From: Fontibacillus phaseoli
GTDB taxonomy: Bacteria > Bacillota > Bacilli > Paenibacillales > Paenibacillaceae
Direction of reading: 5' to 3'
DNA length: 37,896 nucleotides
Assembly (NCBI RefSeq): GCF_003337355.1
Contig: NZ_QPJW01000021.1
Coordinates: 1-37,896, forward strand
Both the position numbers and the translations under genes were made by a program. The notes under the pieces are model-generated. The model saw only the letters and a list, made by a program, of their open reading frames with translations, made no database searches and was not told the origin of the DNA. Below are positions 1 through 8,214 of the stretch, one piece after another; position 1 is the first letter of the stretch; every line of letters starts with the position of its first letter.

Positions 1-29
1 TGGTCTTAGTGGTCAAACCCTAGGTCCCT

Positions 30-54
30 CCACCCGCATAGCGGGTGGTTTTTT
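30..54 (+). terminator. Terminator-like hairpin at the left edge, possible insertion-element end
   Basis: A perfect 8-bp stem (CCACCCGC at 30-37, GCGGGTGG at 41-48) with an ATA loop is followed by six T residues. This has the form of an intrinsic terminator reading rightward. A hairpin with the same core and the same ATA loop lies at 37810-37830, and both have a CCTAGG shortly upstream. It could therefore be the end of a small IS200/IS605-like element whose body lies outside the window. Only the hairpin itself is certain. Confidence 0.5.
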
Positions 55-92
55 GTTTCGCACGCTTTCGCGTACTCAACTGACTAAAGTCA

Positions 93-125
93 AAACAAAA
101 TAGGATCAGCTTATGAGCTGATCCT
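93..125 (-). terminator. Intrinsic terminator of the peptide-regulator cassette
   Basis: Arms at 102-111 and 116-125 form a perfect 10-bp stem with a 4-nt loop. On the minus strand the stem is followed by a T-rich tract (ATTTTGTTTTG). It lies about 40 bp past the stop codon of the small peptide gene, so it closes the regulator-peptide transcript. Confidence 0.75.
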
Positions 126-161
126 AAAAGTAAAGATATCCTTATCTGAATAGCTACTTAC

Positions 162-272
162 TTACCGCCCGCCCCATCCATGAAAAAATGTAGTAATTGT
201 TGGACCAGCACTTACCACAGCAAAACTAAACATAAGCATACCCGAAACCACCCAAGACGTTTTCTTTTTCAT
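162..272 (-). CDS. Putative quorum-sensing propeptide (AloP/Phr-like), 36 aa
   Basis: This small gene encodes a 36-residue peptide beginning MKKKTSWVV and ending GPTITTFFHGWGGR. It has a positively charged start, a hydrophobic core of about 16 residues, and a plausible signal peptidase I site after VSA, which would release the last 14 residues. An AAAGGTG ribosome site sits about 7 nt before the ATG. The start lies inside the last codons of the upstream regulator in another reading frame, with 47 bp of overlap, and a terminator follows. Such an arrangement (TPR regulator, then an overlapping small exported peptide) is characteristic of RRNPP systems such as Rap-Phr, AimR-AimP and the Paenibacillus Alo systems. 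Function is inferred from context and peptide form; the mature signal is probably a part of the 14-residue tail. The frame is open to 347, but the earlier Met codons lack a ribosome site. Confidence 0.72.
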   Translation of the reverse strand: MKKKTSWVVSGMLMFSFAVVSAGPTITTFFHGWGGR

Positions 273-1641
273 TTTCCCACACCTTTCTACATAATTCATA
301 GTATTCCTTGCACTGTGTTTCTGATGCATAGGGACGGTGCATTTCAAACATCGCCATGCTGTTTACCAGTATGTCTTTGCTACTTAGTTTGATGGACACA
401 TTCATGCTGTATAAAATATGTTTTAAGCCCTCCTCATACAAGCCTTTTCTGAAGTTATAGAGGGCATAATCCTGAAAAAAAACGGAGTATCGAAAAAAAT
501 AGGGGGGAACTTTCGTATCATCATCCTCTACCGCTCTTTTGGTAAACCAGTTGTCCTTACCAGTGATTCTGTATTGTTCGATTTCATTCGAGAATTTGGC
601 AAGAACATCGTCGATATAGAACTGATGGCGATTCGCGGATTCAATTAACGTAATCAATCCCTCGACAACTTCATCCGGATGTGCTTCTAAAAAAGAGACA
701 TACTCCGGTATCTTTGAACGATTGCCGCTTTTTATATCCACGCACAGATAATTAGCTTCGGCGAACATTTGTAACAGTCGTACTTCCTCAATCCCCGCCT
801 CATCCATTCCCTCAAACCAGCTTAAATCTGCATATTTTACAATCCATTTCCTGGACTCTTCAAACATCCCGCGAACTTCATAAGTGCCCGATTTATACAA
901 ATAAGCCTTCCCATAGTAAAAGACAAGCGGACGAACCGGATTGAAATCCGGGTCCTTCCATATCTTTCTTTCATACAATTTCCAAGCAAATTGACTTAGT
1001 TCATCCGCATAATTTTCGACTTCGTTCCAATTGAACCTAACGGCGTACACCTCGGTGAGCATTAAAAGCCCATCAAGCGTCAAAGCTTCAGGAAGACGAT
1101 AGCAATACGGCAGAAACTGCAATGCTGCTTTAAACCCTTTAAGTCTGTCGGATTGATAAATCTGAAACAATCGATAATAACTCATAGCCAGCCGCTCCGA
1201 GTGATTGGATCTTTCGCTTTCAATCACGACTTCATACAAAACGGCGGCAGCTTCCTTCCATCCCTGCTTTAACATTAACTCTGCCGTTTCGAAGATGCCC
1301 ACGACCTGCTTCAAATCTTCCAGCAAACGGTTCAGCACCTGCTCAATACAATCATGCCGTTTAAGTTCAGCACAACGCAGCAAGAACGGTCTAAGCCGCC
1401 GCCAGTGCGGAGTCGGTGGAACAAAACATTCATCAACATACAGATCGTAAAAGCCGCCCTCGGAAAGTCCCATGGCCGTAGTGATCAGATCCAATTGTCC
1501 TACGGAAATCAACCGATTGCCATTTAAAATGCCGCTCAGGGTCCCGACGTTCACTCCCGAAAGTTCTGCAAATTGATGAAGGGTTGTCCCTTCTTTCCTG
1601 ATGTGGTCTTCCATTTCTGCGCGAATCGTGGTTGTGGAAAT
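226..1641 (-). CDS. HTH-TPR peptide-responsive transcription regulator (AloR/AimR-like, RRNPP type)
   Basis: The protein is about 471 aa. An N-terminal helix-turn-helix of the XRE type (residues about 10-65, with the stretch FAELSGVNVGTLSGILNG) is followed by an all-helical region of degenerate tetratricopeptide repeats. This is the plan of RRNPP receptors, in which an imported peptide binds the TPR groove and changes DNA binding. The cognate peptide is probably the small secreted one that overlaps the 3' end. The start is uncertain. I chose TTG at 1641 because GGGGGTGAT lies 11 nt before it and residues from there match how such proteins begin. The frame extends to a TTG at 1698 without a ribosome site, and an ATG at 1614 also lacks one. 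An 8-G tract at 1656-1663 lies just upstream. Family membership is strong; target genes are unknown. Confidence 0.82.
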   Translation of the reverse strand: MSTTTIRAEMEDHIRKEGTTLHQFAELSGVNVGTLSGILNGNRLISVGQLDLITTAMGLSEGGFYDLYVDECFVPPTPHWRRLRPFLLRCAELKRHDCIEQVLNRLLEDLKQVVGIFETAELMLKQGWKEAAAVLYEVVIESERSNHSERLAMSYYRLFQIYQSDRLKGFKAALQFLPYCYRLPEALTLDGLLMLTEVYAVRFNWNEVENYADELSQFAWKLYERKIWKDPDFNPVRPLVFYYGKAYLYKSGTYEVRGMFEESRKWIVKYADLSWFEGMDEAGIEEVRLLQMFAEANYLCVDIKSGNRSKIPEYVSFLEAHPDEVVEGLITLIESANRHQFYIDDVLAKFSNEIEQYRITGKDNWFTKRAVEDDDTKVPPYFFRYSVFFQDYALYNFRKGLYEEGLKHILYSMNVSIKLSSKDILVNSMAMFEMHRPYASETQCKEYYELCRKVWENEKENVLGGFGYAYV

Positions 1642-1705
1642 CAAATGGCGAATCACCCCCCCCAAACCAATTCGGCATAAACTCTGATCATCATCCAAAA
1701 TCTAG

Positions 1706-1755
1706 CATATGATGTATTTATATGAAATTATAATCCTAAATTTTACAGTCGTCAA
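1706..1755 (-). promoter_or_regulatory. Sigma-A promoter of the regulator-peptide cassette
   Basis: On the minus strand TTGACG (1750-1755) and TATAAT (1727-1732) are separated by exactly 17 bp, close to the housekeeping consensus. Transcription would start near 1720. A small inverted repeat, CATAT (1706-1710) and ATATG (1720-1724), covers that start point and could be an operator, though its arms are only 5 bp. The promoter call is strong; the operator is a guess. Confidence 0.8.
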
Positions 1756-1870
1756 CAAGATAAATGTAAAAATATAAGTAAAAAATAATAAGAATGTCAT
1801 TCCTTAATATAATTTGAGATATTCCCTGTGAAATGTCAGCTGCTATCTATATAATTTCGTCGATTATAGT

Positions 1871-1912
1871 AAAAAAAGAGAGAGGAACCGAGGCTTTCAC
1901 ACCCGGTTCCTC
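1871..1912 (-). terminator. Intrinsic terminator after the aldo/keto reductase
   Basis: A 9-bp stem (GAGGAACCG at 1882-1890, CGGTTCCTC at 1904-1912) is followed on the minus strand by a pyrimidine tract containing TTTTTTT. It begins 12 bp after the reductase stop codon and separates that gene from the regulator cassette. Confidence 0.8.
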
Positions 1913-1923
1913 CCATATATCTG

Positions 1924-2820
1924 TCAATCCGTTACCAATTCCGCCGCGCTTGCATTGGACTCCACCTGCGCCGGGTTTTTGCAGCCCGGAATGACCGAGG
2001 TGACCGCCGGATGGCGAAGGCACCACGCCAACGCCCACTGAGCCATGTCTACGCCCTCCGGCACTTCTTTACGGGCGATCTGCTCCACTTCTTCGAGCTT
2101 GCGCCGCGTGCTCTCCGGATCGTGGCGATGCCGCACATCGGTGTTGTCAAATACGGCTCCCGGCTTGTATTTGCCGCTTAAGTACCCGCTTGCCAGCGGT
2201 ACTCTGGCCAGAACCCCGAGGTCCTGGGTCTCGCAGGAAGGAAATACCCGCTGCTCCGGAACCCGGTCCAGCCGGTTGTACACGACCTGAATCACCTCGG
2301 AGTTCACCTTGGACGAGGCCTCGGTCTGATGCAGGTTGTCGTTGCTGCCGATAGAAGTGCCAAGATGGCGAATTTTCCCGGCTTGCTTCTGCTTGTCCAG
2401 CACCGTCCACAATTCGTCGTTGTCAAAGGCCGTATCCGGCCCGGAATGGAACTGGTACAGGTCGATGTAGTCGGTTTGAAGCGCTTTTAAGGAGTCATCC
2501 AGTTGCTTGAGCACATCCTGCGCGCCATACATATCGGTCCGCGTGAACCGCTCATGAAAATGATGGCCGAACTTCGTCGCGATGATCCAATCCTCCCGTT
2601 TCCGGCGGCCGATATAGTTCCCGATAAACGATTCGGACAAATGATCGCCGTAGCACTCCGCCGTGTCGATGAGGTTGATGCCGAGTTCCTGGCCTTTGTC
2701 GAGGATAGCGTCGACTTCGTCCTGCGAAAAATTGAGGCCCCACTCCCCGCCGAACTGCCATGTTCCGATGCCGATGACGGATACGTTCAGCTCCGTTTTT
2801 CCCAATCTGCGATATTTCAT
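1924..2820 (-). CDS. Aldo/keto reductase (YhdN-like)
   Basis: A 298-residue cytoplasmic NAD(P)H-dependent oxidoreductase of the aldo/keto reductase superfamily, which reduces aldehydes or ketones on a TIM-barrel fold. The start KYRRLGKTELNVSVIGIGTW is typical. The catalytic tetrad is visible as D52 and Y57 in IDTAECYG, K83 in ATKFG, and H125 in LYQFH. The cofactor-phosphate loop near the end (SVIPGCKNPAQVESN) is present. GGGAGG precedes the ATG at a good distance. Upstream on the same strand lies the broken aldehyde dehydrogenase. The physiological substrate cannot be read from sequence; a general detoxification or stress role is the usual guess for this subfamily. Confidence 0.9.
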   Translation of the reverse strand: MKYRRLGKTELNVSVIGIGTWQFGGEWGLNFSQDEVDAILDKGQELGINLIDTAECYGDHLSESFIGNYIGRRKREDWIIATKFGHHFHERFTRTDMYGAQDVLKQLDDSLKALQTDYIDLYQFHSGPDTAFDNDELWTVLDKQKQAGKIRHLGTSIGSNDNLHQTEASSKVNSEVIQVVYNRLDRVPEQRVFPSCETQDLGVLARVPLASGYLSGKYKPGAVFDNTDVRHRHDPESTRRKLEEVEQIARKEVPEGVDMAQWALAWCLRHPAVTSVIPGCKNPAQVESNASAAELVTD

Positions 2821-2923
2821 TCCTGTTCCCTCCCGCTAGGTAGATGATTTAATCCTATTCGTGGATTGCTTGTTGAATCCTCCCCAAAATTGTACCACGT
2901 TCTTGGGAAGCCACAAAAAGCCG

Positions 2924-3839
2924 TCACTTCATAAACTTTTTGATCAGGCTGAGCTTTTTATCTGAATAGGGTGGAAAAATAAAGCCCGGGTTGATTTTGG
3001 TGGACTTTTTCAGCACGCCTTTCTTGTGGGAAAACGCCTCGAAGCTATATTTTCCATGATAGGAGCCCATCCCGGAGAAACCGACGCCGCCGAAAGGCAG
3101 ATAGGGCGTTACCAAATGAAGCAACGTATCATTCACGCATCCACCGCCGAAAGACGCCCTTTCCAACACCCGACGCTCCGTCTCCTTGCTGCTTGTGAAC
3201 AAATATAGCGCCAACGGCTTAGGGCGTGAGTTTCCCGACAGGCGCACTCCCCGTGAAAAAGATAACGTCAAACGGGGCTTGAATCAACGCGGAAGTGGCC
3301 TCCTTGCCGCCCTCCACGACCGTGATATAATCACCGTCAAAATTGTCGCGAATCAGCTTGGCGATCACCGCGGACACATGCGGCGTGAATTCCGACGGTT
3401 TGACGACGGCGCAATTTCCGGCAGCGATCGCGCCCACCAGCGGGTCCATAACCAGCATGAACGGATAATTGAACGGGCCGATGATCAAAGCCGATCCATA
3501 CGGCTCGGAGTAAATCACGCTTTTTGAGCCAAAATGAACCAGCGGCGTCCTCACCCGCTTCAGTTTCATCCAATGCCTCAGTTTTTTTATCGTATGGCCA
3601 ATGCTGTCATACATGTACCCGATTTCCGTGGAATACGACTCGAACTCCGATTTGCGCAAATCCTTATGCAGCGCCTCCATGATGTCCTTTTCATGCTTGT
3701 TGATCGCGCTCTTTAGCGTTTGGAGCTGCTTGAGCCGAAACGGTAGCGGCTTCGTTGCCCCGGAGTTGACCAAATGTTTCTGCCGTTTTGCTGCGTTCAG
3801 TACCATTTGAGGATCGATCGTTTCATTTTTTTCATGCAA
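2924..3839 (-). pseudogene. Aldehyde dehydrogenase pseudogene, internal deletion plus frameshift
   Basis: Two out-of-frame pieces match a class-3-type aldehyde dehydrogenase. The first (3839 down to 3219, 206 codons) carries the Rossmann part, with GPFNYPF, GNCAVVKPSE and the FFTGS motif, and then stops shortly after PVGK. The second (about 3235 down to 2924) resumes with PKPLALYLF and continues through CVNDTLLH and the FGGVGFSGMG motif to a normal C-terminus. Enzymes of this group are usually about 455 aa; here about 305 codons remain. The missing block of roughly 150 residues should hold the ELGGK glutamate and the catalytic cysteine, so no active enzyme can be made. The promoter-proximal ribosome site (GAGGGA) is intact, and the rest is little decayed, which suggests a recent loss. 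An assembly error is possible but would have to remove about 450 bp. Confidence 0.85.
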
Positions 3840-3972
3840 AGGGATCCCTCATTTCAAATCAACTGTCTCTCGTTAAGTATACTTCAAAATAAAGTCCGAA
3901 ACCGTCAAGTTTACCTTATGTTTCCTTCGGAGATAATGAGGGGATAGCCACCTGTGAGAGGAAGGACAACTT

Positions 3973-5574
3973 ATGCGCCATCGAAGAAGAAGCAGCCACC
4001 CGGTAAGAAGCGTTGACAAGGAGAAGGAAAAGACATCCTCCAAGCCGCAATCCAATTCCTCCGATGTTTTAAGTGCCGACCTAAAAAGTAATTTGGATTA
4101 CATCAGAAAGACTCTCGGCGGAAGTACGGATATTATGATCAGGGAGATTTCGCTTGACGAGAAAGACGGTCTGAAGGTTGCCGTCCTTTACACGGATGGT
4201 CTGGCGGATCAGAATACCATTACCGAATCAATCATGAAGACGCTGGCGCGTATGGTAAACTCCTCCAAGGTAGCAGGCCGGGAACAAATTCCTTCTTTCG
4301 ACGGAAGTCAAATCTTAGCGGAAATCTCCCTGCAAAATAAAGAAATTCAGAATTTTAGCAAGTATAAAACGTTGTTCCATTCGTTATTGTCGGGGGACAC
4401 CATTTTCCTGGTGGATGGATTCGAAGACGGGATCGCCCTGGGCACCCGAGGCTGGAAGGATCGCGGAGTAACCGAAACGTCGGTGGAAAATGTCGTCCGC
4501 GGGCCCCGGGAGGCTTTTACCGAGTCGCTGCGCACGAATACGGCCATGATTCGCCGGAAAATCAAGGATCCCAATCTTTGGCTGGAAACCCGGCAGATCG
4601 GACGCCTGACCCAGACGGACGTAGGCTTGATGTACATCAACGGCATCGCCAACGAGAAAATCGTTCAGGAAGCACGGGATCGGCTGGATCGCATAGATAT
4701 TGGCAGCATTTTGGAGAGCGGTTATATTGAGGAAGCTATTCAGGATGAAACCATGACGCCCTTTCCGACCATTTTTAATACGGAACGTCCAGATGTAATC
4801 GCAGCGGAACTGCTGGAAGGCAAGATCGCCATTCTCGTGGACGGCACCCCGTTTGTTCTCGTCATGCCGGCTCTCTTTGTCTCATTCCTGCATGCGGCCG
4901 AGGACTATTACCAGCGCTCGGATATCAGCAGTTTCCTCCGCATGCTGCGTTACCTCAGCATCTTCATTTCCTTGTTGGGACCTTCGCTGTACATTGCGGT
5001 ATCCACGTTTCATCAGGAAATGCTGCCGACCCAGCTCTTGTTCGGGCTGGCCGCCCAGCGGGAACAAATCCCTTTTCCCGCCTTCGTGGAAGCCGTCCTG
5101 ATGGAGGTTACCTTCGAAATCCTGCGGGAAGCCGGGTTGCGCCTGCCCAAAAACATCGGCTCCGCGATTTCCATTGTAGGAACGCTGGTCATCGGACAGG
5201 CTGCCGTGGAAGCCGGAATTATTTCTGCCGCCATGGTTATCGTAGTAGCCATTACGGCCATATCCAGCTTTGTCCTGCCGGCCTTCAATATGTCGATCGC
5301 CTTTCGGATGCTGCGGTTTCCTTTGATGGCGCTTGCCGGTTCCTTCGGCCTGTACGGCATCTTCATCGGGGCTACTACCCTTATTCTGCATTTATGCAGT
5401 CTCCGTTCGTTCGGGGTCCCGTACATGGCGCCTTTTGCACCTTTAATACCTGACGATCAAAAAGACGCGGTGTTGCGCCTGCCTCAATGGATGCTGATGA
5501 CCCGCCCTCGATTAATAAACAAGGATAATGTAACACGCAGAAAGAGTACGCCTCCTCAAAAATCGAGGAAATAA
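3973..5574 (+). CDS. GerA-family spore germination protein, A subunit (GerKA-like)
   Basis: A 533-residue A subunit of a Ger-type germinant receptor, located in the inner spore membrane, where the A, B and C subunits sense nutrients such as amino acids or sugars and trigger germination. A charged, disordered N-terminus (about residues 1-35) precedes the soluble GerA domain (about 35-290, containing the DNTITESIMKTLARM-type region and VDGFEDGIALGTRGW). Then come several membrane helices (about 290-500) and a basic tail. AGAGGAAGGA lies ahead of the ATG. It is the first gene of a four-gene plus-strand operon. Such operons are normally read by sigma-G in the forespore; I did not find a convincing sigma-G promoter in 3840-3972. 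The germinant cannot be predicted. Confidence 0.93.
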   Translation: MRHRRRSSHPVRSVDKEKEKTSSKPQSNSSDVLSADLKSNLDYIRKTLGGSTDIMIREISLDEKDGLKVAVLYTDGLADQNTITESIMKTLARMVNSSKVAGREQIPSFDGSQILAEISLQNKEIQNFSKYKTLFHSLLSGDTIFLVDGFEDGIALGTRGWKDRGVTETSVENVVRGPREAFTESLRTNTAMIRRKIKDPNLWLETRQIGRLTQTDVGLMYINGIANEKIVQEARDRLDRIDIGSILESGYIEEAIQDETMTPFPTIFNTERPDVIAAELLEGKIAILVDGTPFVLVMPALFVSFLHAAEDYYQRSDISSFLRMLRYLSIFISLLGPSLYIAVSTFHQEMLPTQLLFGLAAQREQIPFPAFVEAVLMEVTFEILREAGLRLPKNIGSAISIVGTLVIGQAAVEAGIISAAMVIVVAITAISSFVLPAFNMSIAFRMLRFPLMALAGSFGLYGIFIGATTLILHLCSLRSFGVPYMAPFAPLIPDDQKDAVLRLPQWMLMTRPRLINKDNVTRRKSTPPQKSRK

Positions 5575-5608
5575 TGAATGCGACAAATTGGAAAGCGAGT
5601 GAAACTTG

Positions 5609-6820
5609 ATGAAACGGATATTGGGACTGCTTTTGCTCACTCTTGCCGCATCTTTCCTTTTGAGCGGTTGCTGGAACCGCAGGGAGTTGAACGAACTGGG
5701 AATCGCGGTTGCCGCCGGGGTGGACAAGGTCGGCGACAAATACCGGCTGTCCGTCCAGATCGCCATTCCGGGACAGGTCGCTTCCAAGAAAGTCGGCAGC
5801 CCCCAGGCACCGGCCACCTTGTTTACGTCGGAAGGCGATACCCTTTTTGAAGCGGCAAGGAGAATGTCTCAGTCCAGCCCGCGGAAAATTTATTTTGCCC
5901 ATTTACGGATGTTTATCATTGGCGAGTCGCTGGCCCGGCAGGGAATAGCCGAGGTGCTGGATCTGCTGTTCAGGGACCACGAATTCCGCACCGATTTCTA
6001 CTTCGCGGTTTCGAAAGAGAACACCGCGGAGGAAACCCTGAAAATTATGACGCCAATAGAGACCATACCGGCCAATAAACTGTTTACCTCTCTCCAGACC
6101 TCGGAAAAAATCTGGTCGCCCACCAAAGCGGTCACCCTGGACGAATTGATCAACGATCTTTCCAGTAAAGGAAAACACCCGGTCCTGACGGGACTTGAGA
6201 TTAGGGGAGACAAAAATATCGGCGAAAAAAAAATCAACGTGGAAAATATTTATACTCCAAGCCACCTGGTTTATTCCGGCTTTGCCGTTTTCAAATCGGA
6301 CCGATTGATCGGTTGGTTAAACGAAAAGGAAAGCCGCGGGTACAGGCTCATCTTAGGCGACGTGAAAAGCTCCGTGAACCATGTGAAGTGCCGGGATCAA
6401 GGAAAAGTAGTCCTGGAGACGCTGCGTACCAGCGCAAAAGTGAAAGGAAGCATGGTTAAATCCCGGCCCCATATCAATATCAGGTTTAGCGCAGAAGGAA
6501 ACGTCGGTTCCGTAGAGTGCAGCGGGCTGGATTTGACCAAACCGGAGACGATCCAAAAGTTGGAAACCGAAATGGAGCAGATGACGGTCCGACTCATAGA
6601 GACCGTGATTCAAAAAGTGCAAACCGAGTATAAGGTCGATATTTTCGGTTTCGGGGAAGCCATCCGCCGCTCGAACCCGAAGGCTTGGAAATCGATGAAG
6701 GAAGATTGGGACGAGCGTTACTTTCCGAATCTCCCCGTTCATATCCAGGTGGATTACCATATCCGTCGGACGGGGACGATCAGTGATTCTTTTCTTAATG
6801 AAATCAGGGAAACGAGGTAA
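5609..6820 (+). CDS. Germinant receptor C subunit, lipoprotein (GerKC-like)
   Basis: A 403-residue Ger(x)C lipoprotein. The signal peptide ends in the lipobox LLSGC (Cys at about residue 21), followed by WNRRELNELGIAVAAGVDK, the hallmark opening of the GerC family. The rest is the extended soluble three-domain body that sits on the outer face of the spore inner membrane. The start is the ATG at 5609; the TTG just before it is also in frame but a leading Met plus KRILGLLLL is the more normal signal-peptide start. It begins 34 bp after the A subunit. Length and motifs match functional family members, with no damage seen. Confidence 0.92.
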   Translation: MKRILGLLLLTLAASFLLSGCWNRRELNELGIAVAAGVDKVGDKYRLSVQIAIPGQVASKKVGSPQAPATLFTSEGDTLFEAARRMSQSSPRKIYFAHLRMFIIGESLARQGIAEVLDLLFRDHEFRTDFYFAVSKENTAEETLKIMTPIETIPANKLFTSLQTSEKIWSPTKAVTLDELINDLSSKGKHPVLTGLEIRGDKNIGEKKINVENIYTPSHLVYSGFAVFKSDRLIGWLNEKESRGYRLILGDVKSSVNHVKCRDQGKVVLETLRTSAKVKGSMVKSRPHINIRFSAEGNVGSVECSGLDLTKPETIQKLETEMEQMTVRLIETVIQKVQTEYKVDIFGFGEAIRRSNPKAWKSMKEDWDERYFPNLPVHIQVDYHIRRTGTISDSFLNEIRETR

Positions 6821-6827
6821 TCCCGAG

Positions 6828-7064
6828 ATGAATGTTGCGTTGATTCTGATGACGGCCGCGCTGGTCGTCTGGTTAGAGCTTCCCCGGATGCTCCGGGAGA
6901 GAGAGCAGAGGGAATTGTGGGGATTCTCGGTGTTATTGCTGCTGGGCGTTGGCATCAGCCTGACCCAAACCTTCATCAGCGACATTCCGACGCCCTTGAT
7001 TTTGGTGGCAAGCCTCTTAAAGCCGTTCAGCGATTTTCTTACGGCCATCGGTTTAATTCAGTAA
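6828..7064 (+). CDS. Small two-helix membrane protein, germinant receptor D-type subunit
   Basis: A 78-residue protein with two hydrophobic segments (about residues 2-17, beginning NVALILMTAALVVW, and about 30-48, FSVLLLLGVGIS) separated by a charged loop. It starts 7 bp after the C-subunit stop and ends 18 bp before the B-subunit start, inside the receptor operon. Some Ger operons carry a short two-helix D subunit that modulates receptor behaviour; position and topology fit that role, but sequence alone gives no firm family match. GAGGTAA lies about 8 nt ahead of the chosen ATG. The reading frame extends upstream to GTG 6783 inside the C subunit gene, without a better start. Confidence 0.75.
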   Translation: MNVALILMTAALVVWLELPRMLREREQRELWGFSVLLLLGVGISLTQTFISDIPTPLILVASLLKPFSDFLTAIGLIQ

Positions 7065-7082
7065 AAGAAAGGAGCGGAAATT

Positions 7083-8210
7083 ATGCCGAATGTAAAAATA
7101 TCGTTACGCCAGCTCACCATTATAACGGCCCTGTTTATGATCGGCACCGCTATTTTGATCGTTCCCTCCGCGCTGGCGGTCAAGGCGAAACAAGATGCCT
7201 GGATAGCCGCCCTGATCGGAATAGGCATAGGCAGTCTGATATTGGCATTGCAGTTGCTATTGTCCCGGCTCTATCCCGATATGAACCTGGTCCAAATATC
7301 CGAAAAGCTGCTCGGTAAGTGGCTCGGCAAAAGCGTTTGTTTTCTGCTGCTTCTCATCCTGTTCCTGGGCGGACCTGTAGCGGTGCTGCAGGAGATCGGT
7401 ACCTTCCTTACGGTCCAAATAATGCCGGAAACCCCGATTCAGGCGATTATCATCCTGTTTGGCGCCATCGTGCTGATGGGCGTGCGTTTAGGCCTGGAGG
7501 TACTTGCCCGCTCCGCGGAACTGCTATTTCCCTGGTTCCTCCTTCTGTTTCTTTCCTTGTCCATTTTATTGTTCTCTCAAGTCAAATGGGAGAACGCGCT
7601 GCCCATCCTGGAACAAGGACCAGGCCCGCTCATTCCGGCCGTGTGCTCCTTCATCAGTATCGTATACCTGCCGAATATGATTCTGTTGATGATCTTCCCG
7701 GCTTCCGTCAATCGGCAGTCCGAGGCTAACAAGGCCGTATTCATCGGCAGCCTGATAGGCTCTTTAATACTATTGCTAATCGTTATCTTATCCATACTGG
7801 TGCTAGGTCCCACGATTACCGAAAAAACGATGTATCCCAGCTATTTGCTGGCCCAAAAAATTAACATCGGCAATTTTCTGCAGCGCATCGAAGTCATCAT
7901 GGCTGTGATGTGGTTCATTACCCTGTTTTTTCGCATCTCCTTCTACTTTTACGCGACGGTGGCCGGTTACTGCCAAATCTTTAATATCAAAAACATTCAG
8001 CCGCTAGTAATTCCTTTGGGCTGGATTTTAACCACCCTGGCCGTCTTTATTTATCCCAACGTGATGTTCGAACACAACTGGGAAGCAAGAACCTGGACCC
8101 CCTTTTCCTTCATCTTCGGACTTCTTTTTCCTCTGCTGCTGCTCGGTCTCCACGGAATACGCAAAATACGATCGAAAGGGGCCCCCAAGAAATCCCGCTT
8201 TCCTGAATGA
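7083..8210 (+). CDS. Germinant receptor B subunit, GerB-type permease-like protein (GerKB-like)
   Basis: A 375-residue integral membrane protein of the endospore germination permease family (APC superfamily), with about ten hydrophobic segments spread over the length. The opening (KISLRQLTIITALFMIGTAILIVPS) is typical of GerB subunits, which are thought to bind the germinant. AAAGGAG sits ahead of the ATG. It is the last gene of the A-C-D-B operon. No terminator follows; a new promoter begins only 5 bp past the stop codon, so readthrough into the glycosidase gene is possible. Confidence 0.92.
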   Translation: MPNVKISLRQLTIITALFMIGTAILIVPSALAVKAKQDAWIAALIGIGIGSLILALQLLLSRLYPDMNLVQISEKLLGKWLGKSVCFLLLLILFLGGPVAVLQEIGTFLTVQIMPETPIQAIIILFGAIVLMGVRLGLEVLARSAELLFPWFLLLFLSLSILLFSQVKWENALPILEQGPGPLIPAVCSFISIVYLPNMILLMIFPASVNRQSEANKAVFIGSLIGSLILLLIVILSILVLGPTITEKTMYPSYLLAQKINIGNFLQRIEVIMAVMWFITLFFRISFYFYATVAGYCQIFNIKNIQPLVIPLGWILTTLAVFIYPNVMFEHNWEARTWTPFSFIFGLLFPLLLLGLHGIRKIRSKGAPKKSRFPE

Positions 8211-8214
8211 AATA

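Noticed and set aside
3840..3972. Search for a sigma-G promoter before the germination operon
   Set aside because: GTATA and CAAAATA fragments exist but not at the right spacing; the TTTACC-16-GATAAT pair fits sigma-A only weakly, so no promoter was called.
4882..5426. Minus-strand frames opposite the germination A subunit
   Set aside because: They are shadows of a membrane-protein gene; the charged residues mirror hydrophobic codons on the other strand.
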